DNA from: Novipirellula galeiformis
Lineage (GTDB): Bacteria; Planctomycetota; Planctomycetia; Pirellulales; Pirellulaceae
DNA: 64,000 nucleotides
Assembly (NCBI RefSeq): GCF_007860095.1
Contig: NZ_SJPT01000011.1
Location: 62,001-126,000 of the forward strand
Direction of reading: 5' to 3'
Positions 26,086 to 35,308 of this stretch are shown piece by piece. Every line of letters starts with the position of its first letter. Position 1 is the stretch's first letter. A program made the position numbers and the translations under genes. The notes below the pieces were generated by a model that was not told where the DNA came from, searched no databases, and saw only the letters and a list, made by a program, of their open reading frames with translations.

Positions 26086-28530
26086 CTATTTTGATAAAAA
26101 GAGCGGGCTTAACACGACCGCGTTGAGCAGCGATCGCATTCCATAGTTGTCATCCGAAGTGGAATCGACCATTTGCTCAATGGTCTGGCGGTCCGCGAAC
26201 GCGATCGGTGCTCCGGTGCCGTAGACCAATAGTTTTTCTGCGAAGTTACGAGCCAGCAGTTTTTTTTCGCTCGCAATCAGTGCACGAAATTGGTTGAAAC
26301 CATCAAACGGACGGCCATCGGAAAGTTGGTAGCTTGAATCCACCGGAGGGCCTTTGCGGTTGCCCTTTCCTGGAATCGCATAATGCTTGCGCCATTGTCC
26401 GGCCGCATCAAAGCTCTCCAGTGCAAACCCCGGCGGGTCAATCTTGGAGTGGCAACTTGCACACTCGGTATGGTTACGGTGCATCTCCAGTTGGTCGCGA
26501 ATCGTTTTTGCGCCGCGAATGTCGGGTTCAATCGCCGGAACACTCTCCGGTGGCGGCGGGACGGGTTGGCCTAAGATGCGATCACACACCCAAACGCCTC
26601 TCAACACAGGCGAAGTGGTGGTGCCGTTTGCCGTGACCTTTAAAATCGATCCTTGGGCCAAGAGTCCTCCCCGCGACGATCCTTTGTCAAGCTTGACAAG
26701 TTGCATGGCATCCCCGGTGACCCCATCGATGCCATAGAACCTCGCCAATCGACTATTCAAGAACGTAAAGTCCGAGCGAACCAGTTGGTCCACACTGGCG
26801 TTTTTACTGAGCAATGTGTCGATGTAATGATGCGTTTCCGCCAACATCGCGTTCTGCACTACCGAGTCGAAGCGAGGATAAAGTTTGCGATCGGGTTCGG
26901 TAAAGTTGATGTCAACTAAATCGAGCCATTGAGCGGTAAAGTCAGTGACAAATTGCTGTTGTCCCCCGTTGTCTAGCAAACGATCGATTTGAGAAACCAG
27001 TACCTTGGGATCGCGAAGACGATGTTGCCGAGCAAGTTGGAATAATTCGGTGTCGGGCATGGTTCCCGTTAAGAAGTAGCTCAACCGCGACGCGATGGCA
27101 AAGTCATCTAACGGAGCCCGTGACGGCTTGCTGTTTTCCTGCTTGGTGGACGTCGGTTCCACCAAGTACATGAATCGAGCCGAGCAGAGGATCGCACGAT
27201 AGCTCGATCGCAACGCTTCAAGCGGATTGCCTTGGTTCTCTAATACGCTCGAAAGCAGCTCAGCGTAAGGCTGTAATTCTAGCTTGGACACCGGTCGCCG
27301 AAACGCGTGGTGGGCAAATCGATTTAATTGAGAATGCAGCTCGGCTCGAGTGACATCCTTGTCCAATTCCAGACGATTCGATTTGCCCTGCTTGCTAAGC
27401 TTGAGGTCTCCAAACAAGGTGGCGCGAACGGCTTGCCTGTCTCCGCCCGGGTGGATTTCTTCGATCTGTATCTGGTGAAACGCCACCCCAGGAAGATTCT
27501 GTGGCGTGCCTTCTCCTGCACCCACTTGGCCTCCCTTGAATCGCCCCCGCTTCAATGTTCCATCGCCTGGACGAATCTCGAACATCTGTCCCTTAGGGAT
27601 CCACGCTTCAAAGGTTCGCTCGGTTGGTTCATCGGTCGCTTCGAACGATCCAACCCAAGACATCAGCGGAGCTCCCGAAGTGCAAAAGCCCGTGTGAACC
27701 GTGCACCAAACGCCATGGTCCTTTGGCTTGTTCATCGCTGATGCGGTCACCTTGATGCGGTACCAACCATCTTTGGGAGCCGTCGTGGATTTGATGCGGC
27801 CATAGAACGTCACATTGCCTGACCATATGACGGCTTTGCCATCGAGCATTTCCGGTTCACGACATCGCTGGTTCGGATTCGATCGGGCAATTTGTTTGGC
27901 CGTTAACGTTTTCGTATGAGGCGACTCCTCGGTGCTTGCGCGAGCAAACGCTTCGTCGAGCGCCGCGTCGACGATGTTTAGGTGCGAGTCGAGCTGGAAG
28001 TGTGACATCGCCTGGGCGGAGGCAATGTTCGTAAACCCATCGACGCGAGGATCCTCGGGCACGAGCGCGGCAAGGGGGATGTCGATCGAGAGCAGGTCGT
28101 GCAGCGTTCGCTCGAGCTGCAGTGTGGTCAATCGTCGTGCTCGCACGCGGCCGCGTGCGGCAAACTCGCTGAGCTGAGTCGTCGTGATCCAGTCGGAGGT
28201 CGCCTCGAGAAATTGCTTGCGGGCCTTGGGGGCCAACGTTTCCGCATCGCGTGGCGGCATTTCGCCAAGTTGGACTCGGTCAAACACACGTTGCCACGTC
28301 GCGATCGTTCTGGGGTTGGATAAATCGGCGCCCAATGTACTCGCATCAAACCCGCCGTCGCCCGACTCGTCGGCATGACAATCGACGCACGAGTTTTCCA
28401 GCAATTGCCTTGCTGCTGCGGGAACCCGCACCGATGCATCGCTGTCGGCGCCGTGGACACTCAAGGGGGCAAGGGCGATCAATATCGCCACGAGTCGGGT
28501 GCGGGAGCGCGAGAGCAAAAGGTGCGGCAT
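26086..28530 (-). CDS. planctomycete cytochrome with DUF1587/1592/1588/1585 domains
   Basis: 814 residues with a signal peptide (LVAILIALAPLSVHGADS). An N-terminal haem site CVDCH at 48-52 is followed by the DUF1587 segment (RRLTTLQLERTLHDLLSID), a jelly-roll-like insert near 225-330, DUF1592 (DDFAIASRLSYFLTGTMPD), DUF1588 with the second CxxCH (ECASCHSKIDPPGFALE, about 690), and DUF1585 at the C-terminus (FAEKLLVYGTGAPIAF). Such proteins are abundant in Planctomycetes and thought to act in extracellular carbohydrate or sulfated-polymer breakdown with electron transfer, without a proven reaction. It is the first gene of the pair with the DUF1552 protein. Confidence 0.93.
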   Translation of the reverse strand: MPHLLLSRSRTRLVAILIALAPLSVHGADSDASVRVPAAARQLLENSCVDCHADESGDGGFDASTLGADLSNPRTIATWQRVFDRVQLGEMPPRDAETLAPKARKQFLEATSDWITTTQLSEFAARGRVRARRLTTLQLERTLHDLLSIDIPLAALVPEDPRVDGFTNIASAQAMSHFQLDSHLNIVDAALDEAFARASTEESPHTKTLTAKQIARSNPNQRCREPEMLDGKAVIWSGNVTFYGRIKSTTAPKDGWYRIKVTASAMNKPKDHGVWCTVHTGFCTSGAPLMSWVGSFEATDEPTERTFEAWIPKGQMFEIRPGDGTLKRGRFKGGQVGAGEGTPQNLPGVAFHQIQIEEIHPGGDRQAVRATLFGDLKLSKQGKSNRLELDKDVTRAELHSQLNRFAHHAFRRPVSKLELQPYAELLSSVLENQGNPLEALRSSYRAILCSARFMYLVEPTSTKQENSKPSRAPLDDFAIASRLSYFLTGTMPDTELFQLARQHRLRDPKVLVSQIDRLLDNGGQQQFVTDFTAQWLDLVDINFTEPDRKLYPRFDSVVQNAMLAETHHYIDTLLSKNASVDQLVRSDFTFLNSRLARFYGIDGVTGDAMQLVKLDKGSSRGGLLAQGSILKVTANGTTTSPVLRGVWVCDRILGQPVPPPPESVPAIEPDIRGAKTIRDQLEMHRNHTECASCHSKIDPPGFALESFDAAGQWRKHYAIPGKGNRKGPPVDSSYQLSDGRPFDGFNQFRALIASEKKLLARNFAEKLLVYGTGAPIAFADRQTIEQMVDSTSDDNYGMRSLLNAVVLSPLFLSK

Positions 28531-28695
28531 AGACGGTGCGGAGGGCTAGAGTGTCGCCGTGGCCGCAACGATTGCGGTGCGGAAGGGGTGAGGAGATAAC
28601 ACTTCATTTTAGTCAAGGCGACAAGGATTGGGCGACACCTTTTTCCCACTGAAATTACCACTTCACTGCTAAAATGCGGTCCACCGCATGCCATT

Positions 28696-29604
28696 TCACA
28701 GCGATCCCGTCTCCGCTTGACGGCAATTCGCAGCGTCGACATTGGCTTCGAATTGGACCGTTGCGTGACTGATTTGGAATCGGTGATCTAGATCGTGCGA
28801 GATTTTCTTGAGCAGCGCATCGTTGTTTTCAACGTCCGGTTTGACGAGATGAGCGGTCAAAGCGACCTCGGTCGTACTCATCGCCCAGACATGCAAATCG
28901 TGGATCGCCGTCACTCCCGGAAGACTCAGCAAGTAATCGTTGACATCCTCGAGGTCGATTTTCCCCGGCACGGCTTGCAGGGCTAAGTTAACCGATTCGC
29001 GAAGCAGTTCGATCGTTGCGAAGAAGATGATTACCGCGATCGCCAAGCTGATCGCCGGATCGATCCAGTTCCACTGCGTGTACAGGATCAGGACGCCAGC
29101 GATCGCGACGCCCAAGGACAATAGCGCGTCGGCGGCCATATGTAGAAACGCGCCACGAATATTCAAGTCACCGTGGCGGCCTTTCATGAACAACATCGCC
29201 GTGATCGTATTGATGACCACTCCAATGAGGGCGACGGCGATCACGGTGGGAGCGATCACTTCACTCGGTTCTTGAAAGCGGTGAATCGCCTCCCAGCCGA
29301 TGCCGCCAATGGCGACCAGTAGGAACAATGCGTTAAACAGGGCTGCTAGGATCGTGGTGCTGCGCCATCCATACGTGCGTTTGTTGCACGGTGGCACTTT
29401 CGCAAGCGCGTATCCGCCCCAAGCCATCAACAAGCCGAGCACATCCGACAGATTGTGTCCTGCGTCGGCTAACAACGCGAGCGAATGACTGTAGAAGCCA
29501 TAGCCGGCTTCGACTAAGACAAACACCACGTTTAGACCGACACCGATCGCAAATGCCGGTCCGTAGTTTTGGTTCTCGGTAGCGTGATGGGCACACTGAT
29601 GCAT
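28696..29604 (-). CDS. czcD: cation diffusion facilitator, zinc-type exporter
   Basis: 302 residues from ATG 29604, which has GAGG six bases ahead and gives the usual N-terminus (MHQCAHHATENQNYG). An in-frame ATG at 29868 would add 88 residues of low-complexity sequence read through a poly-C tract. Six membrane segments are visible. The metal site is HxxxD in TM2 (DAGHNLSD) and HxxxD in TM5 (HMAAD), the pattern of Zn/Cd/Co exporters. The C-terminal cytoplasmic domain (PGVTAIHDLHVWAMS) is intact. It probably complements the Czc-like RND pump 5 kb away by moving metal into the periplasm. Confidence 0.92.
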   Translation of the reverse strand: MHQCAHHATENQNYGPAFAIGVGLNVVFVLVEAGYGFYSHSLALLADAGHNLSDVLGLLMAWGGYALAKVPPCNKRTYGWRSTTILAALFNALFLLVAIGGIGWEAIHRFQEPSEVIAPTVIAVALIGVVINTITAMLFMKGRHGDLNIRGAFLHMAADALLSLGVAIAGVLILYTQWNWIDPAISLAIAVIIFFATIELLRESVNLALQAVPGKIDLEDVNDYLLSLPGVTAIHDLHVWAMSTTEVALTAHLVKPDVENNDALLKKISHDLDHRFQISHATVQFEANVDAANCRQAETGSL

Positions 29605-29613
29605 CGTTGCCTC

Positions 29614-29625
29614 GGGGGGGGGGGG
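29614..29625. repeat. 12-base poly-G/poly-C tract just upstream of czcD
   Basis: Twelve consecutive G on the plus strand (C in the sense of the gene) nine bases before the chosen czcD start, in the 5' leader. Tracts this long are prone to slipped-strand length change and could vary expression or, if the upstream start is used, the reading frame. Confidence 0.9.
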
Positions 29626-30194
29626 ATGTGTGATCGTGCGTAAGCCATCCGGGCTGGATCCGACGTTATAGAACAAATGGCTTGCTTTTTCGATGTCGGT
29701 TACCCGATCGGGCGTCGCCGGAGATCGCGCCGCCAGTTGGGGGTGAGAATCGCGCGCTTGCGAGTTTGACATTTTGCTTTTTGGGGGCTGGTAAGTCATA
29801 GATGCAAAAGAACTTATGGCGGGGTTGCCGCAGCCTCGGCTGATCCACGTCGCTCCCGCGTGGTCCATGCCGAGATGGAGGCAAACAGGTCCCGTTGAGC
29901 ATCAGGGCTGCTAACGCGAGACACACAGGGCGAGTCATTTTTGCGACGGGTTTGCCGGCGGTGCCTCTCATCCTTCGCTCGCTTGGGATCGCCTGACTTT
30001 GCGGTGGTTTGGGACCTTGGGGGGGATCGATGGCTGCGTTTTCGCTCTATTCGGCCTAACCCTCACTTCAAACGGATTGGTACAGCAAGTTTGGGGGTGG
30101 CGTCAATGATTTGCTCAACTCTGACCTAGGTTCCCTGTGAGAGCCGATGGACTCTCGTTTAGTCATTTATCAAACCATTGCCGCAGACGAGACC
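29626..30194. other. gene-free stretch between divergent czcD and the Tad-type operon
   Basis: Contains the leader and promoters of czcD (minus) and of the HAMP/TadE operon (plus). Open frames here are short and without family signatures. No repeat or RNA element was recognised apart from the poly-G tract at its left edge. Confidence 0.45.
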
Positions 30195-30653
30195 ATGTTC
30201 GATACCCAATCACGCCGCAGTCGTACGTTTGTCGATCGAGAAGTTCAGGGAGGCTTGCTTCGTAGGATCGCCTTGCATTGGATCATCTTCTTCGTTTGCA
30301 ACGCGATTGCACTGACCATTTGGATTCGCTTGTTTGAGCAACCCGATGTGGATTGGGGACGCACGTTTGCCGACACCCTGCAGCGGTTCCTTCCGTTCTT
30401 TGTGATCACGATGGCACTCATTCCCGCATTTGTCTGGGACACCTTGAAGTTGACCAACCGTTTCGCAGGTCCGATCCTGCGACTACGCCATGCATTGTCC
30501 GATGTGCGTGCGGGCCGCACGGTCGCTCCGCTGCAATTTCGTAGTAACGACTTTTGGCATCAAATGGCAGTGGACTTCAACGCCATTGCTGAGCGTGTTC
30601 ATGGAACAAACAAGAGTGGTGATGATTCCTCGGCTACGGGCAAGGAGGTTTAA
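30195..30653 (+). CDS. two-TM HAMP-like membrane protein heading the TadE/TadG operon
   Basis: 152 residues from ATG 30195; ATG 30147 in the same frame would add 16. Two hydrophobic segments (WIIFFVCNAIALTIWI and FLPFFVITMALIPAFVW) are followed by a HAMP-like linker (RFAGPILRLRHALSDVRAGRTVAPLQFRSNDFWHQ) and a short helix, but no kinase, cyclase or methyl-accepting domain. Such truncated HAMP proteins recur upstream of TadE genes in planctomycetes by my recollection. The next gene starts five bases after the stop, so they are co-transcribed. Possibly a signal relay or assembly factor. Confidence 0.8.
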   Translation: MFDTQSRRSRTFVDREVQGGLLRRIALHWIIFFVCNAIALTIWIRLFEQPDVDWGRTFADTLQRFLPFFVITMALIPAFVWDTLKLTNRFAGPILRLRHALSDVRAGRTVAPLQFRSNDFWHQMAVDFNAIAERVHGTNKSGDDSSATGKEV

Positions 30654-30658
30654 GAACG

Positions 30659-31189
30659 ATGACGTCAACCATGACAAACCCATTCCAATCGATGCATTCA
30701 ATTTCCAGCAATCGTGTTTCCGATCCGAGTAATCCGGGTCAGCAAAACCAAAGTGGAGTTCCGCACCGACGTGGGGTTCCGCACCGACGTGGGGTTCCGC
30801 GGCGTGGCCGAGCTCGCCGAGCAGTGGCTGCTGCCGAGTTCGCCGTTTGCTTGCCGATTCTGGTACTGCTGGTCTTTGGCGCGATCGAAGCGAGCAGTTT
30901 TATTTTTCTGAAACAGGCACTCAGCGTGGCGGCGTACGAAGGGGCTCGCGAAGCGGCGTTGAACAATTCGACGTCAACCGCGGCCAAAGATCGAGCTGCC
31001 AATATTTTGGCCGCACGAAATGTGCAAGGCTTTGAAGTTCGTTTTCCGGATGGAGATCCTAATGCGGTGCAACGCGGAAACGAAATCTCCGTTGAAGTTG
31101 TTGCTCCGACACAGCCCAACAGTCCGTTGGCGGGTCAGTTTGTTTCCAATCGTGATTTAGTCGCTCGCGTCGTGATGTTGAAAGAATAA
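30659..31189 (+). CDS. TadE-like pilus-assembly/pseudopilin protein (first copy)
   Basis: 176 residues. After an Arg-rich N-terminus comes the TadE signature EFAVCLPILVLLVFGAIEAS (about residues 60-79), one membrane helix with the Glu-containing pilin-like start, then a small periplasmic domain (EISVEVVAPTQPN). The region before the helix contains a near-perfect 18-base repeat at 30753-30800 encoding GVPHRR units, giving a strongly positive cytoplasmic face. It starts five bases after the HAMP gene and ends five before the next gene. Role: minor pilin-like subunit of a Tad-type secretion or surface system. Confidence 0.85.
   Translation: MTSTMTNPFQSMHSISSNRVSDPSNPGQQNQSGVPHRRGVPHRRGVPRRGRARRAVAAAEFAVCLPILVLLVFGAIEASSFIFLKQALSVAAYEGAREAALNNSTSTAAKDRAANILAARNVQGFEVRFPDGDPNAVQRGNEISVEVVAPTQPNSPLAGQFVSNRDLVARVVMLKE
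30753..30800. repeat. in-frame 18-base repeat inside the first tadE-like gene
   Basis: Units GTGGAGTTCCGCACCGAC (30753-30770), GTGGGGTTCCGCACCGAC (30771-30788) and a partial third (30789-30800). They encode GVPHRR, GVPHRR, GVPRRG. Copy number may vary without breaking the frame. Confidence 0.85.
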
Positions 31190-31194
31190 TCCTT

Positions 31195-32223
31195 ATGAGA
31201 AATCTAGCCTCCCAGCCTGGATCCCAACGTCGCGGGGCGATGTTGGTGTTGATCGTGCTGATGCTCGTTGCCTTCATGATTGCCGTTGCATTTTCGATCG
31301 ACATTGCCCAAATGCATCTGGCCCGAACCGAGCTTCGCAGTGCGACGGACGCGGCATCCAAAGCCGCTGCACTCGAACTATCGCGATCGTTGAGCACAAC
31401 GAAAGCGATTCAGCGAGGTCAACAGGTCTCGCTTCGTAATTCGGTCATCGGTGAACCGCTAGTGATCGCTGCGGATCAATTTGAATTTGGGAGCAGCAAG
31501 GAATCGGATTCTGGAAAATTTCAATTCCAATCGGGACAAACGCCGCTCAACAGCGTGAGAGTCAACGGCAAGCGAACCCACGATTCGGTCGCCGGAGCGA
31601 TCCCAATGTTCTTTGGCAACTTTGTCGGTTTTGAGTTCTTTGAACCTCAAGCCCTCGCGACCGCCACCTATATCGAACGCGATGTGGTGCTGGTTGTCGA
31701 TCGTAGCGGTTCGATGAGCGGCCAGAAAATTAGAGACTTGCGAGAGGCGATTAAGATATTTACGGAAACCCTTGCGGGAACGCCGGTCAAAGAACAAGTG
31801 GGCTTGGCATCGTACAGCGAGTTTGCGAGCGAAGACGTTCAATTGACGGTCGATTTAAATCTGATCACCACGGCGATGGATTCATTGCCGGTCAATGGGC
31901 TCACCAGTATTTCGCGGGGCATGGATGCGGGGCACCAGATTATGAACCGCAGTCGTGATCCTAGGTTTATCGAAAAGACGATGATTGTGATGACCGATGG
32001 AAAACACAATCGAGGTCCTGAACCGCGCGGAGCGGCGACTCGGATTGCCGCCGATGGAGTGACCATTCACACGATTACCTTTGGTGCCGGCGCGGACGTC
32101 GCACGCATGCGAGAGATTGCCAAGATCGGTAACGGACGCGCCTTCAACGCCGTCAGCGGTGATGAATTGCGGAATATCTATCGCGAAATCGCACTCACCT
32201 TGTCAACGATGATGACGCAGTAA
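31195..32223 (+). CDS. TadG-like protein with von Willebrand factor A domain
   Basis: 342 residues. The N-terminus (RRGAMLVLIVLMLVAFMIAVAFSIDIA) is the TadG/Tad_N membrane helix. Residues 160-340 form a VWA domain with a complete MIDAS: DRSGSMS near 168, a conserved Thr in the GLTSISRG loop, and MTDGKHN supplying the third Asp, so a divalent metal and a ligand can be bound. It lies between two TadE-like genes with gaps of 5 and 10 bases, in one operon. No TadA/TadB/TadC or secretin gene is nearby, so the machinery must be encoded elsewhere. Confidence 0.88.
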   Translation: MRNLASQPGSQRRGAMLVLIVLMLVAFMIAVAFSIDIAQMHLARTELRSATDAASKAAALELSRSLSTTKAIQRGQQVSLRNSVIGEPLVIAADQFEFGSSKESDSGKFQFQSGQTPLNSVRVNGKRTHDSVAGAIPMFFGNFVGFEFFEPQALATATYIERDVVLVVDRSGSMSGQKIRDLREAIKIFTETLAGTPVKEQVGLASYSEFASEDVQLTVDLNLITTAMDSLPVNGLTSISRGMDAGHQIMNRSRDPRFIEKTMIVMTDGKHNRGPEPRGAATRIAADGVTIHTITFGAGADVARMREIAKIGNGRAFNAVSGDELRNIYREIALTLSTMMTQ

Positions 32224-32233
32224 GAGGCCAATC

Positions 32234-32689
32234 ATGATGTCAAGTTCGAAGCTCAATCCAAACCCAACCTGCGATCGGCAAAAGTCAATGAAGCCAGTGC
32301 AAAAACAACGTCCGCGGCAAGGCGCGGCCTTGGTGGAATTCGCGATCGTAGCGCCCCTCTTGTTTCTGTTTTTCTTTGCCGCGTTTGAGTTTTGTCGCGC
32401 CGCGATGATTCGTCACACCGCCGACAATGCCGTCTACGAAGCCGCGCGGACCGGAATCCTGCCCGGTGCCACTGCGGCAGAAACCGAAGCAAAAGCACGC
32501 TCGCTACTGAATTCGCTGGGGCTTGTCGATGTTCGTGTCCAAGTGATCCCCAACAAAATCAATCGCGATACACGTGAAGTGACTGTTCGAGTGGGCGTGC
32601 CGATGGCGAACAATAACTTTGTACCGATCAAGTACGTGCAGGGCGAGATCCGCCGCGAATTGACGTTGCGGCGCGAAGGGGTGCAGTAA
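32234..32689 (+). CDS. TadE-like pilus-assembly/pseudopilin protein (second copy)
   Basis: 151 residues from ATG 32234; ATG 32237 in the same frame would remove one residue. The motif RQGAALVEFAIVAPLLFLFF at about 30-49 is classic TadE, with the Glu-containing first helix, followed by a periplasmic domain (YEAARTGILPGATAAETEAKAR, VRVGVPMANNNF). Last gene of the HAMP-TadE-TadG-TadE operon. It converges with the glycosyltransferase gene, whose stop is one base away, so the two transcripts must overlap. Confidence 0.88.
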   Translation: MMSSSKLNPNPTCDRQKSMKPVQKQRPRQGAALVEFAIVAPLLFLFFFAAFEFCRAAMIRHTADNAVYEAARTGILPGATAAETEAKARSLLNSLGLVDVRVQVIPNKINRDTREVTVRVGVPMANNNFVPIKYVQGEIRRELTLRREGVQ

Positions 32690-32690
32690 C

Positions 32691-33992
32691 TCAAGCTGTC
32701 GACGTCAACTCGTTGAACAGCAAGACGAGTCGCTCGGCGGTCGTTTCAATCGAATGCGTTTGTTGGACATTGATCCGTCCCGTGCGAGCCAAATGATGAC
32801 GGAGTTCGTGATCGCGGGCGAGTCGCCCGATACCGTCGGAGAGGGCATGGTGATCATTGGCCGGCACGAGCACGCCACCTGCGGTCGAGGCAATCAATTC
32901 TCCGAAGGCTCCGTGGTCCGGCAGCACGACCGGTACCCCCGAGGCGATGGCTTCGAGTGCAAACAATCCTTTCGGGTCTTCGTACTCGGTAGGAACGCAA
33001 AGCAGGTCCAGGGAACGGAGGAATTGCGACTTTTCATCAAGCGAGGGACTGCCGTGATAGGTGAAACGATGGCGGAGATTGGCTTTGTCGATTCGCTGCT
33101 GAATCGAGTCGAGGTAGGGCCGATTGGCTTCGCCGAGCCAGCCAGCGACTTCGAGCGTGAGGTTGGCGTGCGGTGGCTGGTGCGCTAATTCGATGAATGC
33201 ATCGACGAGCCGGTGCAGTCCTTTTTCCGGGGCGATGCGAGCTAGGTATCCAAGTCGAATTCGTTCCACGTTTTCTGTTGATGATTCTCGCGGCGCGAAG
33301 GGATGTAGATCAATCGACAGCGGGATCGTTGTCAATTTGCGTTCGGGAATGCTTAGCAGCGAGCCCATCTTGTCCGCGTAGAAGCGGCTGTTGACGATAA
33401 ATTGGTCAACCGAATCGACAAGCTTGGCGCACAACTCAATTGCCTGGGCACGCGCCTCGGCGGGTAAGTGATCCAGGAAAATGTCATCGCCTTGAAGCAG
33501 CACGACAATCTTCGTGTTTGGCAACCGCTGGCGAATCGTCGGCAACGCACCCCCGATCAACAGATTGCTCAAAACCAGAACGTCGGGCTGCATCTCGGAC
33601 TCCAGCCAAGTGGTCAACCGCTGGACTTCTTCGGCTTGCCGACCCTCGGTTCCCTTGAGCATCGAGATTGCCAACGCACCAAGCTTGGCCGCATCGGTCG
33701 ACATCGCACGTCGGGTCGCCATCTGTATCAGCGGTGGCCAATCGAGTAGCCGTCGAATCGATTTGGGAAAAAATCGTGTCCACGGCAGTTGTTGCAACAG
33801 ATAGATGTGAATCCCACCAAAGAAAATTTGTTCCTGAGCGATACTTGGCTCATCGGTCCGAATCGGTGTGTAGATGGGCTGTAAGATGCAATCGATTCCT
33901 GAGGCCTGGAGCACTCGCGCGGTGGCATTGTCGTGCATGCAACTTCCGCAATACATGCCTGCGGCGCCGGCCGTTAAGAAGACAACTTTCAT
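32691..33992 (-). CDS. glycosyltransferase family 4 protein
   Basis: 433 residues from ATG 33992, which places the N-terminal strand MKVVFLTAGAAGMYCGSCM at the start as expected; an ATG 29 codons earlier adds an unlikely leader. The donor-binding half has RLGYLARIAPEKGLHRLV and the EDPKGLFALE motif (E-x7-E) with ASGVPVV, typical of retaining GT4 enzymes using NDP-sugars. Acceptor unknown. No membrane segment. The gene is not in an obvious polysaccharide cluster, though an asparagine-synthetase-like gene of the kind found in such clusters is 3 kb away. Confidence 0.92.
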   Translation of the reverse strand: MKVVFLTAGAAGMYCGSCMHDNATARVLQASGIDCILQPIYTPIRTDEPSIAQEQIFFGGIHIYLLQQLPWTRFFPKSIRRLLDWPPLIQMATRRAMSTDAAKLGALAISMLKGTEGRQAEEVQRLTTWLESEMQPDVLVLSNLLIGGALPTIRQRLPNTKIVVLLQGDDIFLDHLPAEARAQAIELCAKLVDSVDQFIVNSRFYADKMGSLLSIPERKLTTIPLSIDLHPFAPRESSTENVERIRLGYLARIAPEKGLHRLVDAFIELAHQPPHANLTLEVAGWLGEANRPYLDSIQQRIDKANLRHRFTYHGSPSLDEKSQFLRSLDLLCVPTEYEDPKGLFALEAIASGVPVVLPDHGAFGELIASTAGGVLVPANDHHALSDGIGRLARDHELRHHLARTGRINVQQTHSIETTAERLVLLFNELTSTA

Positions 33993-34126
33993 ATTGGCTT
34001 GGTAGGGATCGTGGAGAGGGGTGCGGTTGAATCGCAAGCCGTTGCTCGGCTCGCTCTCAAACGGATGCCAGCCGAGCATGGATCCGATGGTGTCCGGTGG
34101 GGGCCGTCGTTAATTGGGGGCCATCG

Positions 34127-34498
34127 TTAATTGGATTGGATACGGAATTTAAGATCGCCGATCTTGGATGTCGGATGTGCTTTTTGAAGCTTCTTGAGGA
34201 TCGAGCGTTTTTGAAAATTCAGTTCCTGGAGCGTGACGGAATCGGAGGCGTAGATCTCCAGCACGCCGCGCTTCAGATTTCCCACCCGGATGTTCGCTCG
34301 AATGCGCTCGTCGATCAACGCGATGACGGCCTCTTGGAGCTCATTGACGGCGGCGACTTGAGCATAGCCTCGACGGGCAATCAATTGGTTCACCAAGGAC
34401 CCGATCTTGCGTACACGAGGCCCCTCGTCTGTGGCGGGGGCTTTCGCTTTTAAGGGCCGCTTTTTTACGGTTTTTTTCGCAGGCAATCCGTCGGACAC
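34127..34498 (-). CDS. DUF721 / DciA-like protein
   Basis: About 123 residues from GTG 34498, preceded by AAGGA nine bases upstream. The open frame continues to an ATG at 34732, but that extension includes a 16-base repeat (GGGTTCGGCAAGTTGC twice) and low-complexity sequence, so I prefer the shorter form. The basic N-terminus (KKTVKKRPLKAK) leads into a DUF721 domain: IGSLVNQLIARRGYAQV, RIRANIRVGNLKRGVLEIYA, LQELNFQKRSILKKL. Proteins of this family load the replicative helicase DnaB in most bacteria lacking DnaC. The gene is divergent from rimB. Start is uncertain, family is likely. Confidence 0.75.
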   Translation of the reverse strand: MSDGLPAKKTVKKRPLKAKAPATDEGPRVRKIGSLVNQLIARRGYAQVAAVNELQEAVIALIDERIRANIRVGNLKRGVLEIYASDSVTLQELNFQKRSILKKLQKAHPTSKIGDLKFRIQSN

Positions 34499-34759
34499 TT
34501 TCCAGGTTCCTTGGTGGGCAACATTGGGTTCGGCAAGTTGCTTGGGGTTCGGCAAGTTGCCCTGAGAGGCAATTCGGAGCGGCAATTTACTCGAGCGGGA
34601 TGTTCGGTGACGTGTTCCGGAAAACTCAGTGTATTCGATTTGTGAGAGTTTGCCGTCTGGACATCTTGTAGCGGCCAGGGGTAACTTCTTGATATGGACG
34701 TTCCAGTGGCTCCGATGTTGCTTGGAAGCCAATGTTGTTTGGAAGACCGTTAAGAAACT

Positions 34760-35308
34760 ATGTCCGATGACGAATCGGGATTAATCGCTTTGACATTTCC
34801 GACAGATTCAGATGGCGCATCCGCCCGCCGCTCAAACGTACCCGCACCCGTCACCGTAGGGGATCAATGGATCATCGGGTGGCGTGAATGGGTTTCTTTG
34901 CCAAGTTTGGGGATTCGTCATATTAAGGCGAAAATTGATACAGGGGCGAGATCGTCAAGTTTGCATGCGTTCAATATCGAAACCTTCGAGACCAACGGCG
35001 TCGAGATGGTCAGGTTTGATGTGCATCCCCATCAACGCTCCGATGCCAAAACGATTGTATGTGAAGCCCCGATTCATGATATCCGCAGTGTCCGCAGTTC
35101 CAGCGGGGAAGCCTCCAAGCGGATCTTTATCCTGACCGAGGTGCATTGGCTTGAGACGACTTGGCAGGTGGAGTTGACGCTGGCGAATCGTTACAAGATG
35201 GGATTCCGCATGTTGTTGGGACGCGAGGCGGTTCGCGGACGCATGCTGGTTGAACCAGGACAATCGTACTTTGGTGGACGCCCGCCCAAGAAAAAGAAAA
35301 AGCATTAG
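34760..35308 (+). CDS. rimB: RimB-type retropepsin-like protease (ATP-dependent zinc protease family)
   Basis: 182 residues. The domain from about residue 38 (GWREWVSLPSLG) has the aspartyl motif AKIDTGARSSSLHA near 58-71 and the closing MLLGREAVRG, as in the RimB/Zn_protease family (PF05618). In Pseudomonas RimB trims poly-glutamate tails that RimK adds to ribosomal protein S6. Here rimK follows on the same strand after 275 bases, which supports that pairing. The C-terminus is very basic (KKKKKH). No RimA gene was seen. Confidence 0.88.
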   Translation: MSDDESGLIALTFPTDSDGASARRSNVPAPVTVGDQWIIGWREWVSLPSLGIRHIKAKIDTGARSSSLHAFNIETFETNGVEMVRFDVHPHQRSDAKTIVCEAPIHDIRSVRSSSGEASKRIFILTEVHWLETTWQVELTLANRYKMGFRMLLGREAVRGRMLVEPGQSYFGGRPPKKKKKH

